57,841 nt of DNA from an uncultured Clostridia bacterium. GTDB taxonomy: Bacteria; Bacillota; Clostridia; TANB77; CAG-508. Under the pieces are notes generated by a model. It made no database searches and had not been told where the DNA came from. It saw only the letters and a list, made by a program, of their open reading frames with translations. Made by a program: the position numbers and the translations under genes. Below are positions 1 through 8,528 of this stretch, one piece after another; within the stretch, counting starts at the first letter, position 1, and every line of letters begins with the position of its first letter. The stretch covers positions 1 through 57,841 of the forward strand of contig CASCUT010000004.1 of the NCBI GenBank assembly GCA_949155365.1. The letters run 5' to 3'.

Positions 1-300
1 GGAATATATACAAAGGTAAAACGGTCACAGATATAGAGGTACTTTAATAATAGATATTTCTAAGAAAGTGTGACATATGTTTGACAAACCTACAGAATCA
101 ATTACAAGAAGATATGACAACAGATCAAATAACAATAAAAGAATATATAGACCCTTTTAAAGGGTAGTGCGTAATCAAACGCAAAAGCCGTTTGCCTGGT
201 GACGCTTCAGCGTCAGCTTGTATCAAGGCCTTATAGGCCGATATGAAAATCCCCCAGTTATACTGAGGGATAATTATTTTAAATTTTTAGACCCGTCCCT
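1..300. other. gene remnants followed by a cluster of short palindromes
   Basis: No complete gene is visible here. The first bases read as the last codons of an ORF ending at 47 (NIYKGKTVTDIEVL then stop), and another frame closes at 167 (ending DPFKG). Neither has a start in the window. Positions 170-275 then hold four compact palindromes: GCAAA/TTTGC, GACGCT/AGCGTC, GGCCT/AGGCC and CCCCAG/CTGaGGG. This stretch is more GC-rich than what follows. It may be the edge of a mobile element, but no recombinase domain can be recognised. Confidence 0.35.
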
Positions 301-316
301 AAAATTTAACGTCATA

Positions 317-345
317 TTGACAAATGATATAAAAGGAACTATAAT
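317..345 (+). promoter_or_regulatory. promoter of the 430-918 gene
   Basis: TTGACA at 317-322, a 17-bp spacer, and TATAAT at 340-345. This is a consensus housekeeping promoter, leaving a leader of about 80 nt before the ATG at 430. Confidence 0.75.
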
Positions 346-429
346 ATTCACATAAAATAAAACAAATCTTGAAAAAGCAAGTGGTATATGAAATGTAACT
401 GTAAACAATAATTTGTTAGGAGGTACAAT

Positions 430-918
430 ATGGCATTTAAAGATTATGAAGAGTTAGATGTAACCAGAGAAACAGCAGTAGAAGAGGAAATGCAAAGCCT
501 AAAAAAGGAATATGAAGGAGAGAAAGAATGTCATGATAAAGTAAGTATACGGAGAATACTAGCATGTTTAGGAATAGCAAGTATTCTTACGACTATTACT
601 ATGTTATTATATCATAACATAATCGTAGTAGACTTTGTAACAACAATGATGTTCTCTATGGTATATTTTGTAATATTTTTTATTATAATCTCAGAGATTC
701 ATATTATATTGCTTAAACGAACCAATATAAAAGAGGATATTTTGTTATTAATAAGTATAATAGATATACTAATCTTTATAACTGCATTTATAATTGGAGT
801 AATGGCATCAATTAGTAACATAGTAAAGGCAATATTATTAATTGTAACGGCAATTACGTTTATAGCATTTATTTTTCTTATGCTTGTAGGAAAAATATTA
901 GGGATGGAAAGAAAATAA
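430..918 (+). CDS. hypothetical four-helix membrane protein
   Basis: A 162-aa protein I do not recognise. Residues 1-40 are charged and presumably cytoplasmic, and four hydrophobic segments follow (about 44-66, 70-94, 102-125 and 130-157). The start is supported by TTAGGAGG seven bases upstream and by the consensus promoter. The gene is monocistronic, with its own terminator. Residue 41 is encoded by CGG followed by AGA. This matters because CGG is otherwise almost absent from genes of native composition here. A +1 shift at this codon would reach a stop at once, so CGG must be read in frame if the gene is real. Confidence 0.7.
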   Translation: MAFKDYEELDVTRETAVEEEMQSLKKEYEGEKECHDKVSIRRILACLGIASILTTITMLLYHNIIVVDFVTTMMFSMVYFVIFFIIISEIHIILLKRTNIKEDILLLISIIDILIFITAFIIGVMASISNIVKAILLIVTAITFIAFIFLMLVGKILGMERK

Positions 919-925
919 AATAAAG

Positions 926-961
926 CAAAAAGTCAGCACAAATTTGTGTTGGCTTTTTTAT
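926..961 (+). terminator. intrinsic terminator
   Basis: A stem of AGTCAGCACAAA with TTTGTGTTGGCT (G-U allowed) followed by a T run, directly after the stop at 918. Confidence 0.8.
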
Positions 962-1099
962 AATTTTTAGATATTTTTTTCATACTATATAAGTTTCTAA
1001 ATTTTAAACCGTTTCTAAAATTAAAAAAAAGAATCACAGTAGGAAGTAAAATGTCATAAAATGTAATATAAAATATTTCTTATTAAAGGTAGGTGCAAG

Positions 1100-1855
1100 A
1101 TGAAAGAAGTATTAAAAGTAAAAAAAATAAGCAAAAAATACCAAGCCATTAATGGGGAAGTAGAAGCATTGAAGGACATTAGTTTTTCCATTAAGGAAGG
1201 GGAATTTGTAAGCTTAATTGGGCCAAGTGGTTGCGGTAAGTCCACCATTTTATCTATCATAGCAGGACTCGAAGAAAAAAATGCAGGAGAGATAGAAATT
1301 GATGGAGAAATTGGATATATGCTTCAAAAAGATAGTCTTTTGGAATGGTTAACCATTTATAAAAATGTACTATTCGGACTTGAAATTAGAAAGCAGAAAA
1401 CCACAGAAAATGTACAATATGTGGATAACTTACTAAAAAAATATCATTTGTATGAATTTAAAGATAAATATCCAAATCAATTATCAGGAGGAATGAGGCA
1501 AAGAGCTGCATTAATTAGAACACTAGCCATAAAGCCTAACATATTATTATTAGATGAGGCATTTTCTGCCTTAGATTATCAAACAAGAATCATGGTAACA
1601 AAAGATATTTACGATATATTAAGAAAAGAACAGAAGACAGCTTTAATTGTCACACATGATATTTCAGAAGCAATTAGTATGTCTGATAGAGTGATTATTT
1701 TAAGTAATAGACCTGCAACAGTGAAAGAGATTTTACCCATTGAATTTGAAATGGAAAATCGAACACCGTTAAATTGTAGAGAGAGTCCAAAATTTAGTAA
1801 ATATTTTGATACCATATGGAAAGGACTAGATGTACATGAAGAAAGAAAAAAATAG
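1100..1855 (+). CDS. ABC transporter ATP-binding protein, SsuB/TauB/NrtD type
   Basis: A 251-aa importer ATPase. Walker A is GPSGCGKST (residues 41-49), the Q-loop region is YMLQKDSLL, the signature is LSGGMRQRAAL, Walker B is ILLLDEAFSALD, and the switch His lies in IVTHDISEA. The short Q-loop insert and the family pairing with an NMT1-like binding protein point to the sulfonate/taurine/nitrate/thiamine-precursor group. The substrate cannot be told from sequence. An AAGGTAGG-like RBS precedes ATG 1100. It overlaps the permease gene by about 26 bp, so the two are translationally coupled. The cognate binding protein lies about 3 kb away at 5753. Confidence 0.93.
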   Translation: MKEVLKVKKISKKYQAINGEVEALKDISFSIKEGEFVSLIGPSGCGKSTILSIIAGLEEKNAGEIEIDGEIGYMLQKDSLLEWLTIYKNVLFGLEIRKQKTTENVQYVDNLLKKYHLYEFKDKYPNQLSGGMRQRAALIRTLAIKPNILLLDEAFSALDYQTRIMVTKDIYDILRKEQKTALIVTHDISEAISMSDRVIILSNRPATVKEILPIEFEMENRTPLNCRESPKFSKYFDTIWKGLDVHEERKK

Positions 1856-2637
1856 TTCACAAGAAAGAAAAAAGTACTTAAGAAAACAAAAAGCAGAAAA
1901 AATAGCAGTAAAGATAGTTCAATTTAGTATTATTATCGGGCTTATCTTACTATGGGAAATATTAGCTAATTATGGAATTATTGATAGTTTTATTATGAGC
2001 CAGCCATCTCGTATAGTAAAAACTTTTTTTAACTTGTCGGCCAATCATTTGCTGGAACATTTAAAAGTAACATGTTTAGAAACTTTAATTGGCTTTTTAT
2101 TAGGAACCTTTTTAGGGGCCATCATTGCTATTTTATTATGGTGGTCTAAATTTTTTTCAAAAGTATCAGAGCCATTTTTAGTAGTATTAAATAGCCTTCC
2201 TAAAGTAGCGCTTCGGACCTGTTATTATTATTTGGGTAGGAGCAGGAATGCCTGCTATTATTGTAATGGCACTTGCGATATCATTAATTGTTACCATTTT
2301 AGAAATTCTAAATGGCTTTTTAAATACAGATAAAGAACTAATCAAAATGGCAAAAACTTTCTATGCTAGTAAATGGCAAATACTAACAAGAATTGTGATA
2401 CCTGCTAATAAATCCACTTTTTTTAATTCTCTAAAAGTCAACATAGGTTTATCACTAGTAGGCGTGATAACCGGAGAATTTCTAGTATCCAAAGCAGGAT
2501 TGGGCTATCTAATTGTGTATGGTGGGCAAGTATTTCAACTAGATTTAGTAATGACAAGTGTTATTATATTAGCAATTGTTGCTTATGTTATGTATCAAGC
2601 AGTGGTATGGTTAGAAAAATTAGCAATGAGAAAGTAA
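1830..2637 (+). pseudogene. ABC transporter permease, SsuC/TauC type, frameshifted at 2214
   Basis: An inner-membrane permease of the BPD_transp_1 family, partner of the upstream ATPase. The first reading frame runs through SLPKVAL and then diverges. The second frame continues GPVIIIWVGAGMPAI and then the EAA-loop region to 2637. Deleting the C at 2214 (CTT-C-GGA becomes CTT-GGA) restores one 268-aa protein with no other defect. The start is ATG 1830, or the in-frame ATG 1836. The break is the same extra-C-before-GGA seen in three other genes in this window, so it may be a recoding site or an error rather than a dead gene. Confidence 0.88.
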
Positions 2638-2648
2638 AAAGAATAATT

Positions 2649-2711
2649 AATAGGACGGAAAATTTGACAGGTATGTTTAGAAAAACAAATGTCAGAACAT
2701 TCTGTCCTATT
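2649..2711. repeat. REP-like imperfect palindrome
   Basis: The arm AATAGGACGGAAAATTTGACA is mirrored, with mismatches, by TGTCAGAACATTCTGTCCTATT. The arm resembles the ends of the RAYT element at 53442-53467 and 54259-54285 (GGGGACGGAGATTATTGACA). It sits just after the broken permease gene, at the left edge of the GC-richer SPFH block. Confidence 0.55.
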
Positions 2712-2793
2712 GCCGTTTCTTTGAAAAAAGTTACCAAATTATTGAAAAAATAATGGTTAGTAAACAAAATAGCAATAAAAATAGTAAATCCTA

Positions 2794-2822
2794 TTGTAAA
2801 AAGTAACATAATATGATAAAAT
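2794..2822 (+). promoter_or_regulatory. probable promoter of the SPFH operon
   Basis: TTGTAA at 2794-2799, a 17-bp spacer, and TAAAAT at 2817-2822. Fair match to a housekeeping promoter, upstream of the leader ORF at 2852. Confidence 0.5.
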
Positions 2823-2851
2823 AGTGTACATAAATTGTGAAAGGAGGATAA

Positions 2852-2890
2852 ATGGAATATCAAATCATATTCCAAGTAACCCGTAAATAA
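2852..2890 (+). CDS. possible 12-aa leader peptide
   Basis: A very strong AAAGGAGGA lies six bases before ATG 2852, opening a 12-codon ORF (MEYQIIFQVTRK). A small palindrome (GGAATAT/ATATTCC) lies inside it. It is either an upstream leader for the SPFH operon or the remnant of a gene start left by the rearrangement. No function is proposed. Confidence 0.3.
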   Translation: MEYQIIFQVTRK

Positions 2891-2919
2891 GAAAATAGGA
2901 AAAGCAAAAGGAGAAAGAG

Positions 2920-4029
2920 ATGACAGCATTCATATTAGGTTTTATCATTTTTGCATTTATCATTTCAAAAGTTGGTTTTTTCGTGTTAAGAGAAAAAGTC
3001 GGAGGCGACATAGCGAAAAACAAGGAAAAGCTAACCTCGTTGGACAGTGATGAAAAGGATTATGACTACAGCTATTCTCGGCATTCCAAAAAAGATTCCA
3101 TCGAAGAAGCATTAAAAGAATGTGAGCAGAACCAAGAAAGATTGTCTTTCATAAAAAGAATCGTAAATATTGTGTTAATTGTTCTTTTTATTGTAAATAC
3201 AATCGTTGCATCTGTCTATACAATAGGCGAGCAGAATCTTGCAGTTATTACCACATTCGGAAAAGCAGAAACCGTCTCAGGGACAGGAATGCATTTCAAA
3301 ATTCCTTATATCCAGAAAGTAGAGAAATTGGATAGTACCATTCAGGGATTTGCCATTGGCTACCAGACAGAAGATAATGAATCAGAATATCAGGATAGCC
3401 TGATGATTACGTCTGATTTTAACTTTGTCAATGTAGACTTTTATGTCGAATACCGAATTAACGATCCGATCCTTTACTTGTATGGTTGTTCTAATCCGGA
3501 AGGAGTGCTCCAAAACATTGCCCAGGCATCGATTCGTAACACAATAGGCATGTACAGCGTGGATGATGTTTTGACAACAGGGAAAAGTGAGATACAGTCT
3601 GTTATCAAAGCAGATATTATGAAAGAGTTAGAAAAGAATAACACTGGACTGACTTTGATTAATATTACCATCCAGGATGCAGAAGCACCCACACAGGAAG
3701 TAAATCAGGCGTTTAAGGATGTGGAAACGGCAAAACAGGGGAAAGAAAAAGCATTAAACAATGCAGACAAGTATAAAAATGAGCAGATACCAAAAGCCAA
3801 AGCAGATGCAGATGCTATTATAAAAGAAGCGGAAGCTTCTAAGCAGGAGCGTATCGATGAGGCAACTGGTGAAGTAGCAATGTTCAATGCCATGTATGAT
3901 GAATACGAAAAAGACCCTGACGTTTCAAAAATACGCATGTATTATGAGACGATGGAAGAATTAATGCCAAATTTGAAGATTATCATCAATGGCAGTGATT
4001 CGGAATTGAAGCCAATTATCACACAGTAA
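2920..4029 (+). CDS. SPFH/Band 7 membrane protein, HflK-like
   Basis: A 369-aa SPFH-domain protein. An N-terminal membrane segment (2-23) is followed by a charged linker and a second membrane segment (73-93). The Band 7 core follows (about 97-260, with GEQNLAVITTFGKAETVSGTGMHFKIP), then an Ala/Lys/Glu-rich coiled coil (about 265-320). The HflK/HflC pair is known to form a cage that restrains the FtsH protease, and that role is inferred here. The RBS AAAGGAGAAAGAG precedes ATG 2920. Codon use (CTG, CAG, GCG, one in-frame CGG in YSRHS) is GC-richer than the surrounding genes, suggesting acquisition. It forms an operon with the next gene. Confidence 0.85.
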   Translation: MTAFILGFIIFAFIISKVGFFVLREKVGGDIAKNKEKLTSLDSDEKDYDYSYSRHSKKDSIEEALKECEQNQERLSFIKRIVNIVLIVLFIVNTIVASVYTIGEQNLAVITTFGKAETVSGTGMHFKIPYIQKVEKLDSTIQGFAIGYQTEDNESEYQDSLMITSDFNFVNVDFYVEYRINDPILYLYGCSNPEGVLQNIAQASIRNTIGMYSVDDVLTTGKSEIQSVIKADIMKELEKNNTGLTLINITIQDAEAPTQEVNQAFKDVETAKQGKEKALNNADKYKNEQIPKAKADADAIIKEAEASKQERIDEATGEVAMFNAMYDEYEKDPDVSKIRMYYETMEELMPNLKIIINGSDSELKPIITQ

Positions 4030-4066
4030 AATAATGCAAAAACAACCATATAGGAGGCAAACTAAT

Positions 4067-4978
4067 ATGAAGAAAAAAGCAAGTGTTGTAATAGGTGTTA
4101 TCCTTATCTTGGCGCTGGTTGGAATTTTAAACAGCAAATACAGCCTGAAGGAAAATGAATATGGGTTGGTGAAACAGTTTGGAAAAGTAGTAGATGTAAA
4201 GTACGAAGCAGGTTTGTACTTCAAGACGCCGTTTATTCAGTCTATTGAAAGACTGCCGAAAGAAGACCAGCTGTATGACTTGGCATCCTCTGACGTCATT
4301 ACTTCAGATAAGAAGTCGATGATAGCAGATTGCTATGTAATCTGGAGAATTTCCGAGCCGTTAAAGTATTACCAAACGCTCAAATCCAATTCAAATGCAG
4401 AAAGTCGTATCGATGTAAATGTATACAATGCAATGAAAGATGTTATTTCATCCATCAAGCAGGAAGAAGTAATCCAGGGAAAAGACGGTACACTCTCAGC
4501 AATGATTATGAAAAAGCTGGAAGAAAACTCGATGGAACGGTACGGCATTGAAATTCCAACAGTGGAGATGAAATTACTGGATTTGCCAACAGACAATAAG
4601 TCAGCAGTCTATGCTCGTATGATTTCAGAAAGAGAGAAGATATCAGCGCAGTATATGGCAGAAGGTGAATCAGAAGCTCAGCAGGTAAAGAATGATGTGG
4701 ACTATCAGGTACGTGTTATTCTATCAGAGGCCGAAAGAGACTCCAAAACCATCATTGCAGAAGGAGAAGCTGAGTACATGAGAATTCTTCAAGAGGCCTA
4801 TGGAAACCCGAAAAGAAAAGAATTCTATGAATTCTTGCGAGGCTTAGAGGCTACGAAAAATTCTCTGCCAGGAGGTAGTATGCTTATTATCGATGAGGAA
4901 TATCCGATCGTAGATAATTTGAAACTGCCGAAGGAATCTAAAATGACTACTCCCGAAGCTGACATTATAACGGAATAA
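4067..4978 (+). CDS. SPFH/Band 7 protein, HflC-like
   Basis: A 303-aa partner of the upstream HflK-like protein. There is one N-terminal membrane helix (about 7-23), then the Band 7 domain (LKENEYGLVKQFGKVVDVKYEAGLYFKTPF) and a C-terminal coiled coil with the typical SERE..AQY..EGESEAQ segment. I start it at ATG 4067 because TAGGAGG lies nine bases upstream. An in-frame ATG at 4034 has no good RBS. An in-frame CGG encodes Arg in MERYGIE. The gene shares the GC-richer codon use of its partner and ends at a strong terminator. Confidence 0.87.
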   Translation: MKKKASVVIGVILILALVGILNSKYSLKENEYGLVKQFGKVVDVKYEAGLYFKTPFIQSIERLPKEDQLYDLASSDVITSDKKSMIADCYVIWRISEPLKYYQTLKSNSNAESRIDVNVYNAMKDVISSIKQEEVIQGKDGTLSAMIMKKLEENSMERYGIEIPTVEMKLLDLPTDNKSAVYARMISEREKISAQYMAEGESEAQQVKNDVDYQVRVILSEAERDSKTIIAEGEAEYMRILQEAYGNPKRKEFYEFLRGLEATKNSLPGGSMLIIDEEYPIVDNLKLPKESKMTTPEADIITE

Positions 4979-4990
4979 TCAAGTTTTCTT

Positions 4991-5031
4991 AAAAAAGGGG
5001 ACCCACAGTGAGGGTCCCCTTTTCTTTTTTT
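4991..5031 (+). terminator. strong intrinsic terminator
   Basis: AAAGGGGACCC, a 7-nt loop, GGGTCCCCTTT and then a T run. It closes the SPFH operon and separates it from the convergent gene at 5030. Confidence 0.9.
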
Positions 5032-5248
5032 ATTGATAATAAGCCCAAATTAGAGCATCTGCATATTGCATCATTAATTTTGCGTTTCCCATTGAATCAT
5101 CATACATTTTTCTTTTAGCACCATTATGTGCTAACCTTTTACACATATGGTCAGGAATTTTTCCATTCGACTCCTGCGAAATAAGGCGAGCTAAACGTTT
5201 TTCATAATCGAGATAGAACTCTTCTGTATTGTTTGGAATATTACTCAT
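5030..5248 (-). CDS. hypothetical 72-aa protein
   Basis: A small acidic/basic soluble protein with no domain I recognise (starts MSNIPNNTEEFYLDYEKRLA). On the minus strand an AAAGGAG lies directly upstream of the ATG. It is encoded 32 bp downstream of the next minus-strand gene, probably as a two-gene operon. Composition is GC-richer, like the adjacent SPFH genes, so it is likely part of the same acquired block. Confidence 0.65.
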   Translation of the reverse strand: MSNIPNNTEEFYLDYEKRLARLISQESNGKIPDHMCKRLAHNGAKRKMYDDSMGNAKLMMQYADALIWAYYQ

Positions 5249-5280
5249 AAAAAATCTCCTTTCTTTTATAGAACAAAAGA

Positions 5281-5562
5281 CTAATGGTAACGGTCAAAAT
5301 GACGGTTAAAAACAAGCTCGAAAGCACTGTCTGGGTCTTCTAAAATGGACTTCATACAAGCATCTGAAATAAGAATAGGATACTTGTCATTTGGAACCAT
5401 TAGTGCATAAACCCACCGATTCGAATTACTACGTAAAGTATCATCAAGTAACAAAAACTTACATAGACAAAAGGAAGGACGACCAGCCTTTTCAAAAGAG
5501 ACCAATTCTACTACATCACCACAACAGGTAAGAGGTTCTTCAACAATATGATAATGACTCAT
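5281..5562 (-). CDS. hypothetical 93-aa protein
   Basis: Unknown protein with four Cys (CC at 13-14, C32 and C34 in FCLCKF, another near the C-terminus). Its RBS is AAAGGAG on the minus strand. It contains an in-frame CGG Arg codon (SNRWVY). It shares composition and orientation with the 72-aa gene downstream. No function is proposed. Confidence 0.65.
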   Translation of the reverse strand: MSHYHIVEEPLTCCGDVVELVSFEKAGRPSFCLCKFLLLDDTLRSNSNRWVYALMVPNDKYPILISDACMKSILEDPDSAFELVFNRHFDRYH

Positions 5563-5752
5563 AAAAACTCCTTTCTTTAAAATATTAAATAAAAGGTTAC
5601 GGTATAATTATTCTAACACAGTATAATAAAAAAGTAACATAAAGTCAAGAGGGATAGCACAATTTTTAAGCAAATGAATAAACTATAACAGAAGAATAAA
5701 AAGAAGAGGAACCATATAGAAAGAAGTTCCTATCTTTTAGAAGGAGGAAAAA

Positions 5753-6757
5753 GTGAAGAAATACGTAATCATGGGAATTATAGTGTTGCTTATTGTACTA
5801 GGAGTAATTCTCTATTTTGTAACAAAAGATAATACAGAACAAGTAGCTTTAACGAAAGTAAAGTTAAATGAAGTAACACGTTCTGTTTTTTATGCACCCC
5901 AATATGTAGCAATTGCTAAAGGTTTTATGGAAGAAGAGGGACTAGAAATAGAAATTACCACAGGGCAAGGAGCAGATAAAGTAATGACAGCAGTATTAGC
6001 AGGGCAAAGTGATATTGGGTTTGCAGGACCAGAGGCTACCATCTATGTTTATAACGAAGGAAAAGAAGATTATGCACAAGTATTTGCCCAATTAACACAA
6101 AAGGATGGTTCATTTTTAGTAGCAAGAGAAAAAACAGACAATTTTAGTTGGCAGGATTTAAAAGGAAAAACGGTCATACCAGGAAGAAAAGGTGGCGTAC
6201 CTTATATGACATTTGAATATGTTCTAAAGAAAAACGGAATTAACCCTCAAACAGATGTAACACTAGATGATAGTATCAAATTCGATTTAATGGCAGGAGC
6301 ATTCTCAGGAGGAACAGCAGACTATGTAACCCTATTTGAACCAACCGCTACCATGACAGAACAAGCAGGAAAAGGTTATGTGGTAGCATCCGTAGGTGAA
6401 GCATCAGGAGAAATACCATATACAGCATATTTTGCAAAGAAAAGCTATATGGAAGAAAATTCAGAAATAATACAAAAATTTACAAACGCTATCTATAAAG
6501 CACAAAAATGGGTAGAAGAACATACCATGGAAGAAGTAGCAGAAGCAATTCAAGATTTCTTCCCAGATACAGAAGTAACACAATTAGCAACCGTATTAAA
6601 AAGCTATAAAGACATAGACGCATGGAAAACATCACCAGAAATGACAGAAGAATCCTTCGAACGTTTGCAAACCGTAATGGAAGAAGCAGGAGAATTAAAA
6701 CAAAAAGTACCATTTGAAAAAGTAATCAATAATAGTTATGCACAAAAGGTGAAGTAA
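5753..6757 (+). CDS. ABC transporter substrate-binding protein, SsuA/TauA/NMT1-like
   Basis: A 334-aa periplasmic-binding-protein-like fold. The N-terminal helix (residues 4-24) lacks a lipobox cysteine, so it is probably an uncleaved membrane anchor. Next come the family segments FYAPQYVAIAKGFMEEEGL, GQGADKVMTAVLAGQSDIGFAGPE and GRKGGVPYMTFEYVLKKNG. The start is GTG 5753 with AGAAGGAGG upstream. It is surely the binding component for the ATPase and permease at 1100-2637, although the intervening block separates them. Ligand unknown; the family carries sulfonates, taurine, nitrate or pyrimidine precursors. Confidence 0.9.
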   Translation: MKKYVIMGIIVLLIVLGVILYFVTKDNTEQVALTKVKLNEVTRSVFYAPQYVAIAKGFMEEEGLEIEITTGQGADKVMTAVLAGQSDIGFAGPEATIYVYNEGKEDYAQVFAQLTQKDGSFLVAREKTDNFSWQDLKGKTVIPGRKGGVPYMTFEYVLKKNGINPQTDVTLDDSIKFDLMAGAFSGGTADYVTLFEPTATMTEQAGKGYVVASVGEASGEIPYTAYFAKKSYMEENSEIIQKFTNAIYKAQKWVEEHTMEEVAEAIQDFFPDTEVTQLATVLKSYKDIDAWKTSPEMTEESFERLQTVMEEAGELKQKVPFEKVINNSYAQKVK

Positions 6758-6816
6758 ATTTTAGAAAATTGAGGATAGTAGCAATTAAGAGGCAGTCCCT
6801 AATTGCCCAAAAGAAA

Positions 6817-6850
6817 GAAGAGAATGGAGGTAATGATTCCATTCTCTTCC
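6817..6850 (-). terminator. terminator of the 6877 gene
   Basis: GAAGAGAATGGA with TTCCATTCTCTTC forms a 12-bp stem. On the minus strand it is followed by a T-rich tract, which fits termination of the minus-strand gene at 6877. Confidence 0.6.
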
Positions 6851-6876
6851 CAAATTTAAAATGATGGCAAGTAGTA

Positions 6877-7479
6877 TTACTTTATATTGAATAGCCATGT
6901 AGAAGCATAGCAAGTAGGGGACGGAAGCCCTTCTGATGCCAGGAGCCTCTCGACTTCAGATCGATATACACGCATGCAGATTTGGTCATCTCCACCAAAC
7001 ATGATATCAGCAAAAGAAGATGTCATAGGTACATGAATGTCATAAGAACCATTGGAGCATTTACAGCTGTTAAAAGTGCCAGCTTCAAGCATAGAAGTCA
7101 CATATTCACAAGCATCCTGAGCCAGACGTTCTGTCTTAAATTTACGTGTCTCGAACTTGCTATTAAATTGTGACAACATCAACTGTGCTGGAGATTTAAC
7201 CCCCTTTTTATAATTGGGGATGGAAATCAAAAATCCACCTATGTTAGCTCTTATGATATGATATCCTAAACTTCTCGATATCTGGTACAAGTCACCCCAA
7301 ACAAAATCATTAAATTCTGTAAGAAAGTGCTCATTTTTTTCCCATGGCCGTAAGTCTTTAAGAAGCTGATTACAACGCTCTGTGATAATAGCGTGAAATT
7401 TTTCTTCCATTTGACTGACACGTTCTACTTCCCGCTGCTTAGCAATTGCTAACGTTCTTTCATAAAGATTCTTACTCAT
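6877..7479 (-). CDS. hypothetical 200-aa soluble protein
   Basis: Unrecognised. Residues 1-45 form a charged helical stretch, then a mixed alpha/beta region with IRANIGGFLISIP. A C-terminal part has two close cysteines (NSCKCSNGS). AGGAGG lies upstream of the ATG on the minus strand. It has GC-richer codon use, including in-frame CGG Arg codons (DLRPWE and KQREVE), unlike the neighbouring transporter and regulator genes. It is probably acquired, perhaps in the same event as the 5030-5562 genes. Confidence 0.65.
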   Translation of the reverse strand: MSKNLYERTLAIAKQREVERVSQMEEKFHAIITERCNQLLKDLRPWEKNEHFLTEFNDFVWGDLYQISRSLGYHIIRANIGGFLISIPNYKKGVKSPAQLMLSQFNSKFETRKFKTERLAQDACEYVTSMLEAGTFNSCKCSNGSYDIHVPMTSSFADIMFGGDDQICMRVYRSEVERLLASEGLPSPTCYASTWLFNIK

Positions 7480-7633
7480 AAAATATGTCCTCCTAATTAA
7501 GTGATGATTAGAATAAGGTTGGATAAGCTCTTGACTTATTGGTTACATAAAACATTATATCCCAAAATAGTAAAAAAAGCAATACAAACCTTACAAAAAA
7601 CAGGGGGATTTCATAAGAATAAGATAAGATAAA

Positions 7634-8257
7634 TTAATATAACAACTTAATTTTATTTCCATCCTTCAAAATAAATCCTTCATCAATCAAACTTTTTATT
7701 TCTCGCATCATCGCACTTCTATCCACACTTAAATAATCTGCCAAGCTCGTCAAAGAAAAAGGAAGAATAATATTTTTACTATAATTTTTGCTCGATAAAA
7801 TCGAAAAATAACTAAGAAGTTTCTCACGAATAGTTCTTTTCGACAAAATCTCAATTCTCGTATTCTGATGTACAACATTATTTAAAACAAGCTCCAAAAC
7901 GTGAGAAACCAAAGTAGTATGAAAGCGGCAATGAGTTCGACACTTAATTTGCACATCATCATATAAAAACAAAAGAACTTCACAAGGCTCTGTCGCAAGA
8001 GCAAAAAGTTCGTTATTATTATTCACAGGATAAAAAGCTTCTCCAAAAATATCATTTTTTGAAAAGCGGTCAATAATATCTTTATTTCCATTTAAATCAT
8101 ACCTGATTAAATCTGCCTTTCCAGAAAGTAAAATACAAATCTGTTTTCTTTTCTCAATATAAGTAGTAATAATACTGCCCTTCGAAAACGACTTTTTTTG
8201 CATTTTTACACAATTACTAGAAAGATTTTCTACCAATTCAGAAACATCCATTTCCAA
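7634..8257 (-). CDS. Crp/Fnr-family transcriptional regulator
   Basis: A 207-aa regulator. The N-terminal half is a cyclic-nucleotide-binding-like beta-roll (ICILLSGKADLIRYDLNGNKD, FGEAFYP). A dimer helix follows, and the C-terminal winged HTH reads SLADYLSVDRSAMMREIKSLIDEGFI. Several cysteines (residues 16, 41, 92, 105 and 109 by my count) could hold a cluster, but no canonical Fnr CX2-3CX2C spacing is visible. The start is TTG 8257 or ATG 8251, after GGAAGGAG. The gene is divergent from nrdD, and a perfect 16-bp palindrome in the shared intergenic region is a candidate operator. Confidence 0.85.
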   Translation of the reverse strand: MEMDVSELVENLSSNCVKMQKKSFSKGSIITTYIEKRKQICILLSGKADLIRYDLNGNKDIIDRFSKNDIFGEAFYPVNNNNELFALATEPCEVLLFLYDDVQIKCRTHCRFHTTLVSHVLELVLNNVVHQNTRIEILSKRTIREKLLSYFSILSSKNYSKNIILPFSLTSLADYLSVDRSAMMREIKSLIDEGFILKDGNKIKLLY

Positions 8258-8512
8258 TATGACTCCTTCCTAAACAGAGAACCTAAGAATAAACCATAAA
8301 AGCACAAGTTACTGAAACAAACAACTCAACTTTTAACTTCTACGATAAGGTTTGTCAAAAAATACTCGTTTGAATTATGTTAAGATTATATCCTAAAACC
8401 CTTGCTATTGCAACAAAAATCGACAAAAAACTTTTGTAACACAATTGTAATATTTCAAAATTCCTTACAAAGACAATGCTTATGGATTTTAAATAAAATA
8501 TTTTTAAGACTT

Positions 8513-8528
8513 TGTTGCAAATGCAACA
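8513..8528. promoter_or_regulatory. candidate Crp/Fnr-type operator upstream of nrdD
   Basis: TGTTGCAAATGCAACA is a perfect 16-bp inverted repeat with half-sites TGTTGC/GCAACA. A further half-site-like TTGCAACA lies near 8409, and TTGTAAC/TTGTAAT repeats lie near 8434-8451. The -10 TATAAT at 8549-8554 is 20 bp downstream, so a bound protein would overlap the -35 region. This spacing suits either activation or repression of nrdDG. The rest of 8258-8597 holds no gene. Confidence 0.5.

Noticed and set aside
2248..2637. A separate second permease gene
   Set aside because: It starts in the middle of the permease fold without an RBS. One base joins it to the upstream frame.
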